Shown here: piece after piece, positions 42,268 through 51,408 of the stretch
Position numbering within the stretch: position 1 is the stretch's first letter
How the letters are laid out: every line of letters starts with the position of its first letter
Assembly (NCBI RefSeq): GCF_002531935.1
Contig: NZ_NWSV01000019.1
Location: 51,077-115,076, forward strand
Source of the DNA: Rhizobium chutanense
GTDB taxonomy: Bacteria > Pseudomonadota > Alphaproteobacteria > Rhizobiales > Rhizobiaceae
DNA length: 64,000 nucleotides
Reading direction: 5' to 3'
The notes under the pieces: generated by a model
What the model saw: only the letters and a program-made list of their open reading frames with translations
Database searches by the model: none
Told to the model about the DNA's origin: nothing
Made by a program: the position numbers and the translations under genes

Positions 42268-43908
42268 ATGGCATCTAAAGAAATCAAGTTTGGTCGCACC
42301 GCGCGCGAAAAGATGCTGCGTGGCGTCGACATTCTCGCCGATGCAGTCAAGGTAACGCTCGGCCCGAAGGGCCGTAACGTCATCATCGACAAGTCCTTCG
42401 GCGCTCCGCGCATCACCAAGGACGGCGTTTCCGTCGCCAAGGAAATCGAACTCGAAGACAAGTTCGAAAACATGGGCGCCCAGATGGTCCGCGAAGTTGC
42501 TTCGAAGACCAACGACATCGCCGGCGACGGCACCACGACCGCAACCGTTCTTGCCCAGGCGATCGTTCGCGAAGGCAACAAGGCCGTTGCAGCCGGCATG
42601 AACCCGATGGACCTGAAGCGCGGCATCGACCTCGCTGTTGCCGACGTCGTGAAGGATCTCCAGGCCAAGGCCAAGAAGATCTCCACCTCGGAAGAAGTTG
42701 CACAGGTCGGCACGATCTCGGCAAACGGCGACAAGCAGGTCGGTCTCGACATTGCCGAAGCCATGCAGAAGGTCGGCAACGAAGGCGTCATCACGGTTGA
42801 AGAAGCCAAGACCGCCGAAACCGAACTCGAAGTCGTCGAAGGCATGCAGTTCGACCGCGGCTACCTCAGCCCCTACTTCGTCACCAACCCGGAAAAGATG
42901 ATCGCCGACCTCGAAGACGTCTTCATTCTCCTGCACGAGAAGAAGCTCTCGAACCTGCAGTCGATGCTTCCGGTTCTGGAAGCCGTCGTTCAGACCGGCA
43001 AGCCGCTCCTCATCATCGCTGAAGACGTCGAAGGCGAAGCTCTTGCAACGCTCGTCGTCAACAAGCTGCGCGGCGGCCTGAAGATTGCTGCCGTCAAGGC
43101 TCCGGGCTTCGGCGATCGCCGCAAGGCCATGCTCGAAGACATCGCCATCCTGACGGGCGGCACTGTCATCTCCGAAGACCTCGGCATCAAGCTCGAAAGC
43201 GTCACGCTCGACATGCTCGGCCGTGCGAAGAAGGTTTCGATCTCCAAGGAAAACACCACGATCGTCGACGGTTCGGGCGCCAAGTCCGACATCGAAGGCC
43301 GTGTTGCCCAGATCAAGGCCCAGATCGAAGAAACCACCTCCGACTACGACCGCGAGAAGCTGCAGGAACGTCTTGCCAAGCTCGCCGGCGGCGTTGCCGT
43401 CATCCGCGTCGGCGGCTCGACGGAAGTCGAAGTGAAGGAAAAGAAGGACCGCATCGACGACGCGCTCAACGCGACCCGCGCTGCCGTTCAGGAAGGTATC
43501 GTCCCCGGCGGCGGCATCGCTCTCCTGCGCTCCTCCACGAAGATCAACGTCAAGGGTGCAAACGACGACCAGGAAGCCGGCATCAACATCGTTCGCCGCG
43601 CCCTGCAGGCCCTCGTTCGTCAGATCGCTGAAAACGCAGGCGACGAAGCCTCGATCGTTGTCGGCAAGGTCCTCGACAAGAACGAAGACAACTTCGGCTA
43701 CAACGCCCAGACGTCTGAATTTGGCGACATGATCGCCATGGGTATCGTCGACCCGCTCAAGGTCGTTCGCACGGCACTGCAGAACGCTGCTTCTGTTGCA
43801 TCGCTGCTGATCACCACCGAAGCCATGATCGCCGAACTGCCGAAGAAGGATGCCCCTGCCGGCATGCCGGGCGGCATGGGTGGAATGGGTGGAATGGACA
43901 TGATGTGA
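42268..43908 (+). CDS. groL: Chaperonin GroEL
   Basis: GroEL is the ATP-driven double-ring chaperonin. The 546-residue product has ATP-site motifs VTLGPKGRNVIID and AGDGTTTATVLAQ and ends in the flexible Gly-Met tail (GMPGGMGGMGGMDMM). Codon use is the most biased in the window (many GTC, CTC, GAA), as expected for high expression. Rhizobia often carry several groEL copies; the CIRCE-controlled one is normally the heat-inducible copy (inference). A terminator follows at 43951. Confidence 0.98.
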   Translation: MASKEIKFGRTAREKMLRGVDILADAVKVTLGPKGRNVIIDKSFGAPRITKDGVSVAKEIELEDKFENMGAQMVREVASKTNDIAGDGTTTATVLAQAIVREGNKAVAAGMNPMDLKRGIDLAVADVVKDLQAKAKKISTSEEVAQVGTISANGDKQVGLDIAEAMQKVGNEGVITVEEAKTAETELEVVEGMQFDRGYLSPYFVTNPEKMIADLEDVFILLHEKKLSNLQSMLPVLEAVVQTGKPLLIIAEDVEGEALATLVVNKLRGGLKIAAVKAPGFGDRRKAMLEDIAILTGGTVISEDLGIKLESVTLDMLGRAKKVSISKENTTIVDGSGAKSDIEGRVAQIKAQIEETTSDYDREKLQERLAKLAGGVAVIRVGGSTEVEVKEKKDRIDDALNATRAAVQEGIVPGGGIALLRSSTKINVKGANDDQEAGINIVRRALQALVRQIAENAGDEASIVVGKVLDKNEDNFGYNAQTSEFGDMIAMGIVDPLKVVRTALQNAASVASLLITTEAMIAELPKKDAPAGMPGGMGGMGGMDMM

Positions 43909-43950
43909 TAGGCGAAAGCCGTCACTGATACCATTCCGACAGGAATAGGA

Positions 43951-43980
43951 AGGGCGGCCCTTGGGTCGCCCTTTTCTTTT
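43951..43980 (+). terminator. Terminator of groES-groL
   Basis: AGGGCGGCCC and GGGTCGCCCT form a GC-rich hairpin followed by TTTTCTTTT, about 40 bases after the groL stop. Confidence 0.85.
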
Positions 43981-44419
43981 GGCCACCGATTCGGCAGATA
44001 AAACGTTTAACTGGCTCCGCATCGCATATCCCGGACGCGAAGCTTGCGCGAGGCTTGCGGCGCCATGTCTCTTTCGTTCACGAGAGATCGCGGTGTCGCG
44101 GCAGCATTTCCGGCGTCCTATGGGGGAAAAGGCCTGCAAAGCCGGTGAGGATGATCTTCCGGTGATGATTTTCGCACAGCAGTTCGAAGATGCGAGCATC
44201 GCAGGAAATGGTGCCGATCCGAACACCCCTTAAAAAACCGTTGCCGTTTGTTCAAAAGCCCCTATAAATCCGCGCTGCAATTAAGCGCGCCGGCCGATAT
44301 CTCGCCATCAGGCGAGGCGGAGCGCGGGGCGCGGGCATCATGCCCGCAGCGACATGATCCTGTCTCTTTGTGTTTGCCGAGCATGCGGCGCAGGAGCCGC
44401 ATGCGAACGGGGGAACGCC
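43981..44419. other. Intergenic region, nothing firmly recognised
   Basis: About 440 bases after the groL terminator. Open frames on both strands lack starts with ribosome sites. A minus-strand stretch ending near 44087 has acceptable codon use but no start codon. The last 150 bases are A/T-richer and include the probable promoter of the next gene. Confidence 0.35.
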
Positions 44420-44866
44420 TTGTTTAAGATCGCCAAAGCCAATGCAGCCATCCCTTTGATGCCCGGCTCGCTGAGCCACGATAATCAAAATGACGAGATG
44501 GTGGCACAGTTTTCCATTTCCGAAGCCTGGACCGGCGATCTGTCGAGCGGCATGCTGCGTCTCGGCGAATGGAGCACGATGCTGCACGGCCTCTCTGCGC
44601 GGGACTGCGGGTTGTTGAGCCTGATCCGCTGCTACGACAGCAAGGACCGCGGCCACGTGTTGGAGCTGTTCGAGCAGGCGGCAACCCTCTGCTCCTCCTT
44701 CTGTTTTTCGACGACGATCATCATGCCGAACGGCTTGCGCCAGCCGCTCTTCTGCATGGGCGAGTCGAACGGGCTCGAGGAGAAATACAGCGGCAGCATG
44801 GCCGGCGTCTTCATCTTCCCGCGCTTCAAGCTCGAAGGCGCGAGGCAGATCACAAGCCGGCGATAA
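44420..44866 (+). CDS. Conserved-looking protein of unknown function, TTG start
   Basis: A 148-residue protein starting at TTG (LFKIAKANAAIPLMPGSL), 5-10 bases after the G-rich ribosome site GGGGGAA. The frame is open from an ATG at 44354, but those residues (Cys/Ala-rich) look untranslated. Features: WTGDLSSGMLRLGEWSTMLH, LLSLIRCYDSKDRGHVLELF, a Cys/Ser/Phe stretch, and GVFIFPRFKLEGAR. No membrane segment or known motif was recognised. The size and alternating structure could suggest a small sensor-like fold, which is speculation. Confidence 0.7.
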   Translation: MFKIAKANAAIPLMPGSLSHDNQNDEMVAQFSISEAWTGDLSSGMLRLGEWSTMLHGLSARDCGLLSLIRCYDSKDRGHVLELFEQAATLCSSFCFSTTIIMPNGLRQPLFCMGESNGLEEKYSGSMAGVFIFPRFKLEGARQITSRR

Positions 44867-44901
44867 GGCTGGAAAATAAAGTTAAGTCCACGCCAGAGGC
44901 T

Positions 44902-45043
44902 GCCCCTCACCCTAACCCTCTCCCCGTTCTGACGGGGAGAGGGGACGTGCCTTGCGAGAGGCTGGTGGGGAACTGAGAGGGCGCGGCTTGGCCCCTTCGC
45001 CCCGCGTGCGGGGAGAAGGTGGCGGCAGCCGGATGAGGGGCCG
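44902..45043. repeat. Second-family palindromic repeat, long copy
   Basis: Begins GCCCCTCACCCTAACCCTC and closes GGATGAGGGGCCGG. Inner hairpins CTCCCCGTTCTGACGGGGAG (about 44921-44940) and CCCCGCGTGCGGGG (45000-45013) are present. It separates two convergent genes and could terminate both. Confidence 0.75.
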
Positions 45044-45069
45044 GCATCGGTGATCTCTTGAACCGCTCC

Positions 45070-45780
45070 TTACTCCGGCTTGACCGGTATGCTGAGGCCC
45101 CTTTCGCTCGCCGGGCGGGCAATACAGCGCTCCAGCCAGTCCGAGACGGCGGGGAATTTCGCATAGTCGAGAAGCTCGCGGCCGCCATAGAAGATGTCGG
45201 CGCCGCGGACCCAGGTGAAGGTGGTGATGTCGGCGATCGTGTAGAGATCGCCCATGATCCACTGACGGCCCTTCAGCCGGCCTTCGAGCACGCCGAGCAG
45301 GCGTTTGGACTCGTCGCGATAACGTTCTACCGGATAGGAATTGTTGGCGACCTTGTCGGCGGCGAATTTGTGGAAATGACCGAACTGTCCGAACATCGGG
45401 CCGATGCCCGCCATCTGGAAAAACACCCATTGGATGCATTCGTAGCGGCCGGCGGCATCCGCGGGGATGAGCTTGCCGGTCTTTTCCGCGAGATAAAGCA
45501 GGATGGCGCCGGATTCGAACAGGCCGATCGGCTTGCCGCCCGGTCCATTCGGATCGATGATCGCCGGAATGCGGCCGTTCGGGTTGAGAGATTCGAATTC
45601 CGGCGACTTCTGCTCGTTGGCGGCGAAGGAAATATAATGCGGCTCATAGGCGAGCCCGAGCTCTTCGAGGGCGACGGAGACCTTCACCCCATTCGGCGTC
45701 TGCAGGGAATAGAGCTGGATAATGTCGGAATTTTTCGCCGGCCAGCGCGTCGTAATCGGAAATGCGGAAAGATCTGCCAT
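45070..45780 (-). CDS. Glutathione S-transferase, Nu/YfcG-YghU type
   Basis: A 236-residue GST. The N-terminal thioredoxin fold contains LYSLQTPNGVKVSVALEELG with the Thr-Pro-Asn-Gly motif typical of Nu-class enzymes, which reduce organic disulfides and peroxides. The glutathione-binding PNGRIPAIID and ESGAILLYLAEKTG follow. The C-terminal helical domain includes YTIADITTFTWVRGAD. The ATG at 45780 has a good ribosome site (GGAGAA); the frame is open upstream. It is divergent from the DoxX gene over an A/T-rich 211-base spacer. Confidence 0.92.
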   Translation of the reverse strand: MADLSAFPITTRWPAKNSDIIQLYSLQTPNGVKVSVALEELGLAYEPHYISFAANEQKSPEFESLNPNGRIPAIIDPNGPGGKPIGLFESGAILLYLAEKTGKLIPADAAGRYECIQWVFFQMAGIGPMFGQFGHFHKFAADKVANNSYPVERYRDESKRLLGVLEGRLKGRQWIMGDLYTIADITTFTWVRGADIFYGGRELLDYAKFPAVSDWLERCIARPASERGLSIPVKPE

Positions 45781-45991
45781 CGGATTCTCCTTGTTGGGCG
45801 GCGACCATAAAAGACCGGCTTTGTGAAAGGCAAGCGACGACGGCAGGACATCGTTCCATATTATTGAACGAACTGTCCGCTTCCGTTTATCTTTCCATAA
45901 TAGAAGAAAAAGGCGACATAAGAGGCATCCGAGGTCCATCCGGTGCCGGGGCACCCAGATCTCCAGAGTCCTTCAAACGGAGACAATATCC

Positions 45992-46405
45992 ATGTCGAAC
46001 GCCATCATCCTGATTGCCCGCATTCTTCTTTCCTTCATGTTCATCCTTTCCGGCTTCATGAAGCTCACCGATCCTGCCGGTACTGCGGGCATGATCGCCG
46101 GTGCCGGCCTGCCGGCCGCAACCCTGTTGGCCTATGTCGCAGGCCTTTTCGAACTGCTGGCCGGCCTTGCGGTTCTCACAGGCTTCCAGGTCCGCATTGC
46201 CGGCTGGCTGCTCGCCGCCTTCTGTGTCTTCACGGGCGTTGCCTTCCACCTGCCCTACGCAAGCGGCACGGAACTCGTGAACATCCTCAACCAGATCATG
46301 GTCATGAAGAACATCACGCTGGCCGGCGCATACATCCTGCTCGCCACAGTCGGTGCCGGTGCCTATTCGATCGACGCACGCCGCGGCGCCTACGCAGCCG
46401 CCTGA
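45992..46405 (+). CDS. DoxX-family membrane protein
   Basis: A 137-residue integral membrane protein with four hydrophobic helices (about 4-22, 45-65, 68-88, 107-125). It shows DoxX features: LIARILLSFMFILSGFMKL, AGLFELLAGLAVLTGF and GVAFHLPYAS. Members are linked to oxidative stress or thiosulfate metabolism in some bacteria. The divergent GST gene supports a redox-stress context (inference). The A/T-rich spacer 45781-45991 should hold promoters for both genes; no clear operator was seen. Confidence 0.88.
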   Translation: MSNAIILIARILLSFMFILSGFMKLTDPAGTAGMIAGAGLPAATLLAYVAGLFELLAGLAVLTGFQVRIAGWLLAAFCVFTGVAFHLPYASGTELVNILNQIMVMKNITLAGAYILLATVGAGAYSIDARRGAYAAA

Positions 46406-46434
46406 TACCAGCAGACATCCTCCCATACATGCGA

Positions 46435-46462
46435 AAACCCGCCGTCATCCGACGGCGGGTTT
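46435..46462. terminator. Bidirectional terminator between doxX-like and hisG
   Basis: A perfect 12-bp stem, AAACCCGCCGTC (46435-46446) with GACGGCGGGTTT (46451-46462), and a 4-base loop. T-runs flank both sides (TTTTT right, AAAA left), so it can stop the plus-strand doxX-like transcript and the leftward hisG transcript. Confidence 0.9.
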
Positions 46463-46484
46463 TTCCATGTCTCTTCGAATGGTA

Positions 46485-47180
46485 TCAGAGGGCGGCGCGC
46501 ACCGCCTCGATGATCGCCTGCACGGTCGGCTCGTCCGCATGGCTCTCCTTGCGGGCGCGCACGAGGCAGGCCTGCGAATGCAGGATGACGCCGTCCTGGA
46601 GCACCTTCAGGTGGTTGGCGCGCAACGTCGAGCCGGTGGAGGTGATATCGACGATGATATCGGCCGAGCCGGAGGCGGGAGCGCCTTCGGTGGCGCCGAG
46701 ACTTTCGACGATGCGGTAAAGCTGGATGCCGTGCTGGCTCGAAAAGAACTGCTGGGTCAGGCGCCAGTATTTGGTGGCGATGGCCAGGCGCCTGGAGTGG
46801 CGGGCGCGAAAATCGGCAGCGACATCGCCGAGATCGGCCATGGTCTCGACGTCAAGCCAGATCTCCGGGACGGCGACGACGACATCGGCATGGCCGAAGC
46901 CGAGGCGGGCGCAGAATTCGACGCGTTTGTCGACTTCGGAAAAACCTTCCCGCATCAGGTCCTCGCCGGTGACGCCGAAATCGACGGTGCCGTTGCCGAG
47001 TTCGCGGGAAATTTCCGAGGCCGAGAGGAAGGCGACCTCGACATCGTCCCAGCCCTCGACCCGGCCGCGATAGGAGCGGTCGTTGCCGACGGCCGTGATC
47101 GGCATGCCGGCCCGTTCGAAGATCGCCGAAGCATCGTCCTTCATCCGGCCCTTGGAGGGAAGCGCGATGGTGATGGTCAT
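46485..47180 (-). CDS. hisG: ATP phosphoribosyltransferase catalytic subunit, short form
   Basis: HisG catalyses the first step of histidine synthesis, joining ATP and PRPP. At 231 residues it is the short form that lacks the regulatory domain and needs HisZ. Seen: ITIALPSKGRMKDDASAIFE at the start, the PRPP-binding-type GSADIIVDITSTGSTLRANH and GVTGEDLMREG. It overlaps the upstream hisZ by 4 bases, consistent with a stoichiometric HisG-HisZ complex. Confidence 0.95.
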   Translation of the reverse strand: MTITIALPSKGRMKDDASAIFERAGMPITAVGNDRSYRGRVEGWDDVEVAFLSASEISRELGNGTVDFGVTGEDLMREGFSEVDKRVEFCARLGFGHADVVVAVPEIWLDVETMADLGDVAADFRARHSRRLAIATKYWRLTQQFFSSQHGIQLYRIVESLGATEGAPASGSADIIVDITSTGSTLRANHLKVLQDGVILHSQACLVRARKESHADEPTVQAIIEAVRAAL

Positions 47181-48298
47181 GCGGCTGCCCTTTCGGTTTC
47201 GATGCGGTCGAGCCAGAAGGAGAAGCCGACGGCCGGAATGCGGTCCGTCGCACCGAGGAAGGTCAGCAACCGGTCGAAGCGGCCACCGCCGGCCAGGACC
47301 GCGCTCGAGCCTTCCGCCGTCACCTCGAAGACGAGGCCGGTGTAATAATCGAGCGGCCGTCCGAAGGCGGCGCGGTAGTCGAGGCAGGAAAGATCGACGC
47401 CGGCATTGGCAAGGGCGGCGACGCGGCCGTTGAAGCGCGAGAGCGCATTGCCGAGTTTCAGCCCGGCAGCATCGGCAAAACCGGCGAGCGCCGCGGACGC
47501 ATTGACGAGCGGCACGTCGAGCGACAGGAATTCTTCCAGCACATGGAAGGCCGCGTCGTCGAGGCGTGTTTCGGAGAGGATCAGCTTTTCCTTGAGCCGT
47601 TTGGCGATTTCCAGTGGCGAGCGGCTGGCATTGGTCGAATAGCCGGTCTTCTGCATTTCCTGCTCGAGATGGGCGACCAGCGCGTGCTCGTCGCCTGCGG
47701 CGACCAGCCGGGCAATATCGTCGTCAAGGCCGGTGACGAATTGCGGGCTGACGAGACCGGCGAGCAACGCTTCCAGCTGCGTCATGTTGCCGAAGGCGTG
47801 GATCAGGCGCTTCTGCCAGCCGAGCGGCAGGCCAAGTGCCTGGACGACCGCCTCGAACACCGCCTGGTCGCCAAGCGTCACCGACAAGCGCCGGCCCGGC
47901 AGCAGCCGGGCGAGAATGCCGGTGGCATCACCGATGGCGCGGGCGTCGGCGTTCGACAGGTCGATATCACCGAGATCCTCGATGCCGGCCTGATAGAATT
48001 CATTGGCGCCGTCGCGGCGCTGCCGGAAAACCTCGCCGAGATAGGCGTAACGTTTCGGCGTGCCTGTGGCGGTCTCGATGTGGCGCAGACAGACGGGGAT
48101 GGTGAATTCGGGACGCAGACAGAGGCTGGCGCCGGTTTCGCTCTCGGTCATGAAGATGCGGCGGCGAAGGTCCTCGCCGGCGATATCGAGGAAGGGCTCG
48201 GCCGGCTGAATGACCGGCGTATCGATGCGCTCGGCGTTGCGCGCGGTAAATTCAGCCAGCAGGTCGTTGGAGAATTCGGGGAGGTTGATCAGGGGCAT
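47177..48298 (-). CDS. hisZ: ATP phosphoribosyltransferase regulatory subunit
   Basis: HisZ is a catalytically dead paralogue of histidyl-tRNA synthetase that allosterically controls short-form HisG and mediates histidine feedback. The 373-residue product has class II synthetase-like blocks (SLCLRPEFTIPVCLRHIE, RYAYLGEVFRQRRDGANEFY, LAGGGRFDRLL). The start ATG at 48298 (MPLINLPEFS) is used; the frame extends into RIME copy C. It lies between hisS and hisG on the same strand. Confidence 0.93.
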   Translation of the reverse strand: MPLINLPEFSNDLLAEFTARNAERIDTPVIQPAEPFLDIAGEDLRRRIFMTESETGASLCLRPEFTIPVCLRHIETATGTPKRYAYLGEVFRQRRDGANEFYQAGIEDLGDIDLSNADARAIGDATGILARLLPGRRLSVTLGDQAVFEAVVQALGLPLGWQKRLIHAFGNMTQLEALLAGLVSPQFVTGLDDDIARLVAAGDEHALVAHLEQEMQKTGYSTNASRSPLEIAKRLKEKLILSETRLDDAAFHVLEEFLSLDVPLVNASAALAGFADAAGLKLGNALSRFNGRVAALANAGVDLSCLDYRAAFGRPLDYYTGLVFEVTAEGSSAVLAGGGRFDRLLTFLGATDRIPAVGFSFWLDRIETERAAA

Positions 48299-48316
48299 GG
48301 GGTCGCTCCTGGGACA

Positions 48317-48474
48317 AGACCCCTCCCCAACCCCTCCCCACAAGGGGGAGGGACTAGTTCGCGGCGATCGCCGAAACAGATTGGGAACGCGCCGGGTGAA
48401 GCAAAGGTTGAGCTAGGCACAGGAGTGCCACGTGAAGCCCCTCCCCCTTGTGGGGAGGGGTTGGGGAGGGGTCT
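48317..48474. repeat. RIME-like element, copy C, with a different core
   Basis: The ends match copies A, B and D, but the inner about 85 bases (48358-48436) are unrelated to the core of the other copies. It lies between hisS and hisZ and its right end supplies the first bases of the hisS stop region, so it sits inside the likely his transcript. Confidence 0.8.
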
Positions 48475-49996
48475 ATTGCGCATTGCCAGCCCTCTTCCGA
48501 TCCTCAGCCTGCGCGGCCAGGATCTCCCGCACCTTGGCGACGAGATCGGCTTCCGGAACCGTCTCCTGGGCCACACGGGCTTCGCGCCAGCTGGCATTGT
48601 CCTCGATCTCGCCGGAAAGCCGCTTGCCTTCGATCAGATCCTTGATCTGCACGACGCCGCCCACACGTTCGTCGCCGCCCTGGATGATGGCGACGGGGCA
48701 GCCGCGGCGATCGGCATATTTCAGCTGGTTGCCGAACTTCTTCCAGTTGCCCTGGAACATCTCGGCGCGGATGCCGGCGGCGCGCAGCTGCTGCGTCATC
48801 TTCTGATAACGGCCCATCGCCTCGACATCGCCGTCCATGACGGTGACCAGCACCGGCTCGATGACTGCGCTCGCGCCGAGCTTGCCGAGGTTCTTCAGCG
48901 CCGTCATCAGACGCGAGACGCCGATCGAGAAGCCGGTCGCCGGCACCGGCTGGCCCATGAAGCGGGAGACGAGGCCGTCATAACGGCCGCCGCCGCCGAC
49001 CGAACCGAAGACGACCTTCTCGCCCTTTTCATTGGTGACGTCGAAGGAGAGTTCGGCCTCGTAGACCGGACCGGTATAATATTCGAGGCCGCGCACGACG
49101 GAGGGATCGATCTTGATGCGATCGGAGCCGTAACCGGCGCTCGCAACGAGCGCGCCGATGAAATTCAGCTCCTCGACGCCTTCGCCACCCCTGGAGGTTC
49201 CGGCGACGAGCTCGGCCAGCCGCCCGGCACTTTCGGCATAGTCCTTGATGCCGACGAAGAACAGCACCTTGTCGATCTGCTCCTGATCGAGCCCGGCGCC
49301 CTTGGTGAAGTCGCCGGATTCATCCTTGCGGCCGGGACCGAGGAGTAGCGAGACGCCGTCCGGGCCGAACTTGTCGAGTTTGTCGATGGCGCGCAGCACG
49401 TTGAGGCGTTGGCCGGCCTTGTCGTCGCCGCCGAGACCGATCGCCTCCAAGACGCCGTCGAGGACCTTGCGGTTGTTGACGCGGATGACATAGTCGCCGC
49501 GCTTGATGCCGAGGGCTTCGAGCGTGTCGGCCATCATCATGCACATTTCGGCATCGGCCTGAACACCCGGCGCGCCGACGGTGTCGGCATCGAACTGCAT
49601 GAACTGGCGGAAGCGGCCGGGACCCGGCTTCTCGTTGCGGAAGACATAGCCGGCGCGATAGGTGCGATAGGGCAGCTGGATCTCGTTGAAATTTTCGGCG
49701 ACATGGCGGGCAAGCGGCGCCGTCAGGTCGTAACGCAGCGACATCCATTGCTCGTCGTCGTCCTGCAGCGAGAAGACGCCCTCGTTCGGCCGGTCGCTAT
49801 CGGGCAGGAACTTGCCAAGCGCATCGGTATATTCGAACAGCGGCGTTTCGACAGGATCGAAACCATAATGCTCGTAGACTTCCCGGATCTTTGCCGTCAT
49901 CTCGTTGACGGCGCGGATATCGCCGGCCGTCCGGTCGACGAAGCCGCGCGGCAGGCGGGCCTTGAGCTTTTGCGGTTTCTTCTGTTTGTCGTTCAT
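48473..49996 (-). CDS. hisS: Histidyl-tRNA synthetase
   Basis: HisRS charges tRNA-His. The 507-residue product carries class II motifs: motif 2 YRTYRAGYVFRNEKPGPGRFRQFMQFD, the histidine-A signature RGLEYYTGPVYEAEL, and motif 3 FGSVGGGGRYDGLV with GFSIGVSRL. The length and C-terminal anticodon domain are those of the long alphaproteobacterial form. I chose the ATG at 49996 (MNDKQKKP). The stop codon coincides with the end of RIME copy C. hisZ, its enzymatically dead relative, follows. Confidence 0.96.
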   Translation of the reverse strand: MNDKQKKPQKLKARLPRGFVDRTAGDIRAVNEMTAKIREVYEHYGFDPVETPLFEYTDALGKFLPDSDRPNEGVFSLQDDDEQWMSLRYDLTAPLARHVAENFNEIQLPYRTYRAGYVFRNEKPGPGRFRQFMQFDADTVGAPGVQADAEMCMMMADTLEALGIKRGDYVIRVNNRKVLDGVLEAIGLGGDDKAGQRLNVLRAIDKLDKFGPDGVSLLLGPGRKDESGDFTKGAGLDQEQIDKVLFFVGIKDYAESAGRLAELVAGTSRGGEGVEELNFIGALVASAGYGSDRIKIDPSVVRGLEYYTGPVYEAELSFDVTNEKGEKVVFGSVGGGGRYDGLVSRFMGQPVPATGFSIGVSRLMTALKNLGKLGASAVIEPVLVTVMDGDVEAMGRYQKMTQQLRAAGIRAEMFQGNWKKFGNQLKYADRRGCPVAIIQGGDERVGGVVQIKDLIEGKRLSGEIEDNASWREARVAQETVPEADLVAKVREILAAQAEDRKRAGNAQ

Positions 49997-50124
49997 TTCC
50001 GGGAATTCCGCTGACTGTGACAGTGGCGGTTTCCTAACCGATCGGGCGGGGAGCGGCAAGGGCGAAGGGTCTTGAAGCGGCCAGCAGAATCGATTGAAGC
50101 AAAGGCGGTCATCACAATGCGGAT

Positions 50125-50886
50125 ATGCTCATGATCACCGAAGCGCTTCTCTATGCCGCGACAATGCCGCTGACCGGCAAGCCCTATCGAAAATTCATCC
50201 GCTATTCCGTCAATCTCTGGTCGCGGGCCAGCCGCTGTGCCGCCGAATGGGCCGATCATGAGGAGAAGAGCCGCGCTGCGATCCGCACGGCTGCCGCCGA
50301 TCTCCTGAAGAAGCGGACCGCCGTCGTGCTCGGCTCCGGCCTGCTGCGCGACGCGCCGATCGAGGACCTGGCGAAAAGCTTCGACACCGTCGTTCTCGTC
50401 GATCTCGTTCATCTCGCCTCGGTGCGCCTGCGGCTGACGGCCAAGACCTATCGCAATATCAGGCTGATCGAGCGCGATCTCTCCGGCTATGACGATCTCG
50501 CCGCCGGCCGCGAGCCCGAACCGCTCGGCTTTCTGCGCTCGGTGCCCTATCTCGATTTCGTGGTTTCGGCCAATCTCCTGTCGCAAATCGGCCGCGGCGT
50601 GAAGCGACGCTACGAGGCCGAGACCGGCGGCATGCCTGGAGATACCGTGGAAAGGCTGATCGCGGCGCATCTTACCGGGCTTTCCGATCTGCCCTGCCGC
50701 AGCTGCCTGGTGACCGACATCGCCTATGCCGTCATCGACCGCAACGGCCGGACACATGAAGAGGCCGACCTGCTGTACGGCGTTTCGCCGCCACCGGCAA
50801 AAGCGGCCTGGACATGGCCGGTTGCGCCGCTCGGCGAGGAGAGCAAAGACTATAGGATCGAGCACAAAGTCATTGCCGCCTGGTGA
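50125..50886 (+). CDS. Protein of unknown function with a methyltransferase-like fold
   Basis: A 253-residue soluble protein. The central part has a Rossmann-like pattern: RTAVVLGSGLLRDAPIEDLA (glycine loop after a strand) then TVVLVDLVHLASVRLRL (acidic end of strand 2) and RNIRLIERDLSGYDDL. This is the order expected of SAM-dependent methyltransferases, but catalytic motifs were not identified. It has a PCRSC pair near residue 192. Start at 50125 or the second ATG at 50131. It is divergent from hisS. Confidence 0.7.
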   Translation: MLMITEALLYAATMPLTGKPYRKFIRYSVNLWSRASRCAAEWADHEEKSRAAIRTAAADLLKKRTAVVLGSGLLRDAPIEDLAKSFDTVVLVDLVHLASVRLRLTAKTYRNIRLIERDLSGYDDLAAGREPEPLGFLRSVPYLDFVVSANLLSQIGRGVKRRYEAETGGMPGDTVERLIAAHLTGLSDLPCRSCLVTDIAYAVIDRNGRTHEEADLLYGVSPPPAKAAWTWPVAPLGEESKDYRIEHKVIAAW

Positions 50887-50964
50887 AGGTGGGGCGCGAC
50901 CACGTTCGATCGAGATTCACGCTCCAGACTTGGTTTAAACCGGGATGTGCCTACATAGAAGATC

Positions 50965-51333
50965 ATGCGCATGCTCGCTCTGATAACGATGATAGTTGGC
51001 TGGCTGATCTACAGCGCCATGTCCGCATGGGCGGGCTGTCCGACATGCGCATCAATGAGCGGGCCGGCTGCGCCTGAGTCCGCCACCGCGGACCACGCAA
51101 TGGCCGGGATGGGCATGCCCGAAGCTGCGGGCAAGGCAAAAGCTCTGAAAGATCCCTGCGCGACCGGCAGGGCGGCGCACATGCCGCTTTGCGCGGCCTG
51201 TCTGCTGCTGCCGCCCGCAGCCATGGCGGCCGCTGGCGCAAAACCCGCTTTGACCTATCCCGCTCCGGCGCTTGCCCGCGTCCTCGCTGATAACCGCCCG
51301 GCTCCGCTGGCGCCCCCTCCCCGACTGTTCTGA
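50965..51333 (+). CDS. Small exported Cys/Met-containing protein, possibly copper related
   Basis: A 122-residue product. An N-terminal signal-like segment (LALITMIVGWLIYSAMSAWA) precedes CPTCASMSG. A Met/His-containing stretch (DHAMAGMGMPEA) and a second Cys pair (PLCAACLLLPPAAM) follow, then a Pro-rich tail. Paired Cys and Met/His residues in an exported protein suggest metal, possibly copper, binding. The DUF305 gene lies 75 bases downstream. No known family was recognised. Confidence 0.6.
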   Translation: MRMLALITMIVGWLIYSAMSAWAGCPTCASMSGPAAPESATADHAMAGMGMPEAAGKAKALKDPCATGRAAHMPLCAACLLLPPAAMAAAGAKPALTYPAPALARVLADNRPAPLAPPPRLF

Positions 51334-51408
51334 CCTCGCATTCATTCATGCCCAACGGGCGGCACGCGCCGTTCGCAAACCCATTGTCAGACAGAGGAAG
51401 GAACTCTC

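Noticed and set aside
42262..44226. 654-codon open frame antisense to groL
   Set aside because: Shadow of strongly biased groL codons. It has no recognisable protein features and no ribosome site.
43961..44233. 90-codon plus-strand frame after groL
   Set aside because: Begins inside the groL terminator, codon use not rhizobial, no homologue recognised.
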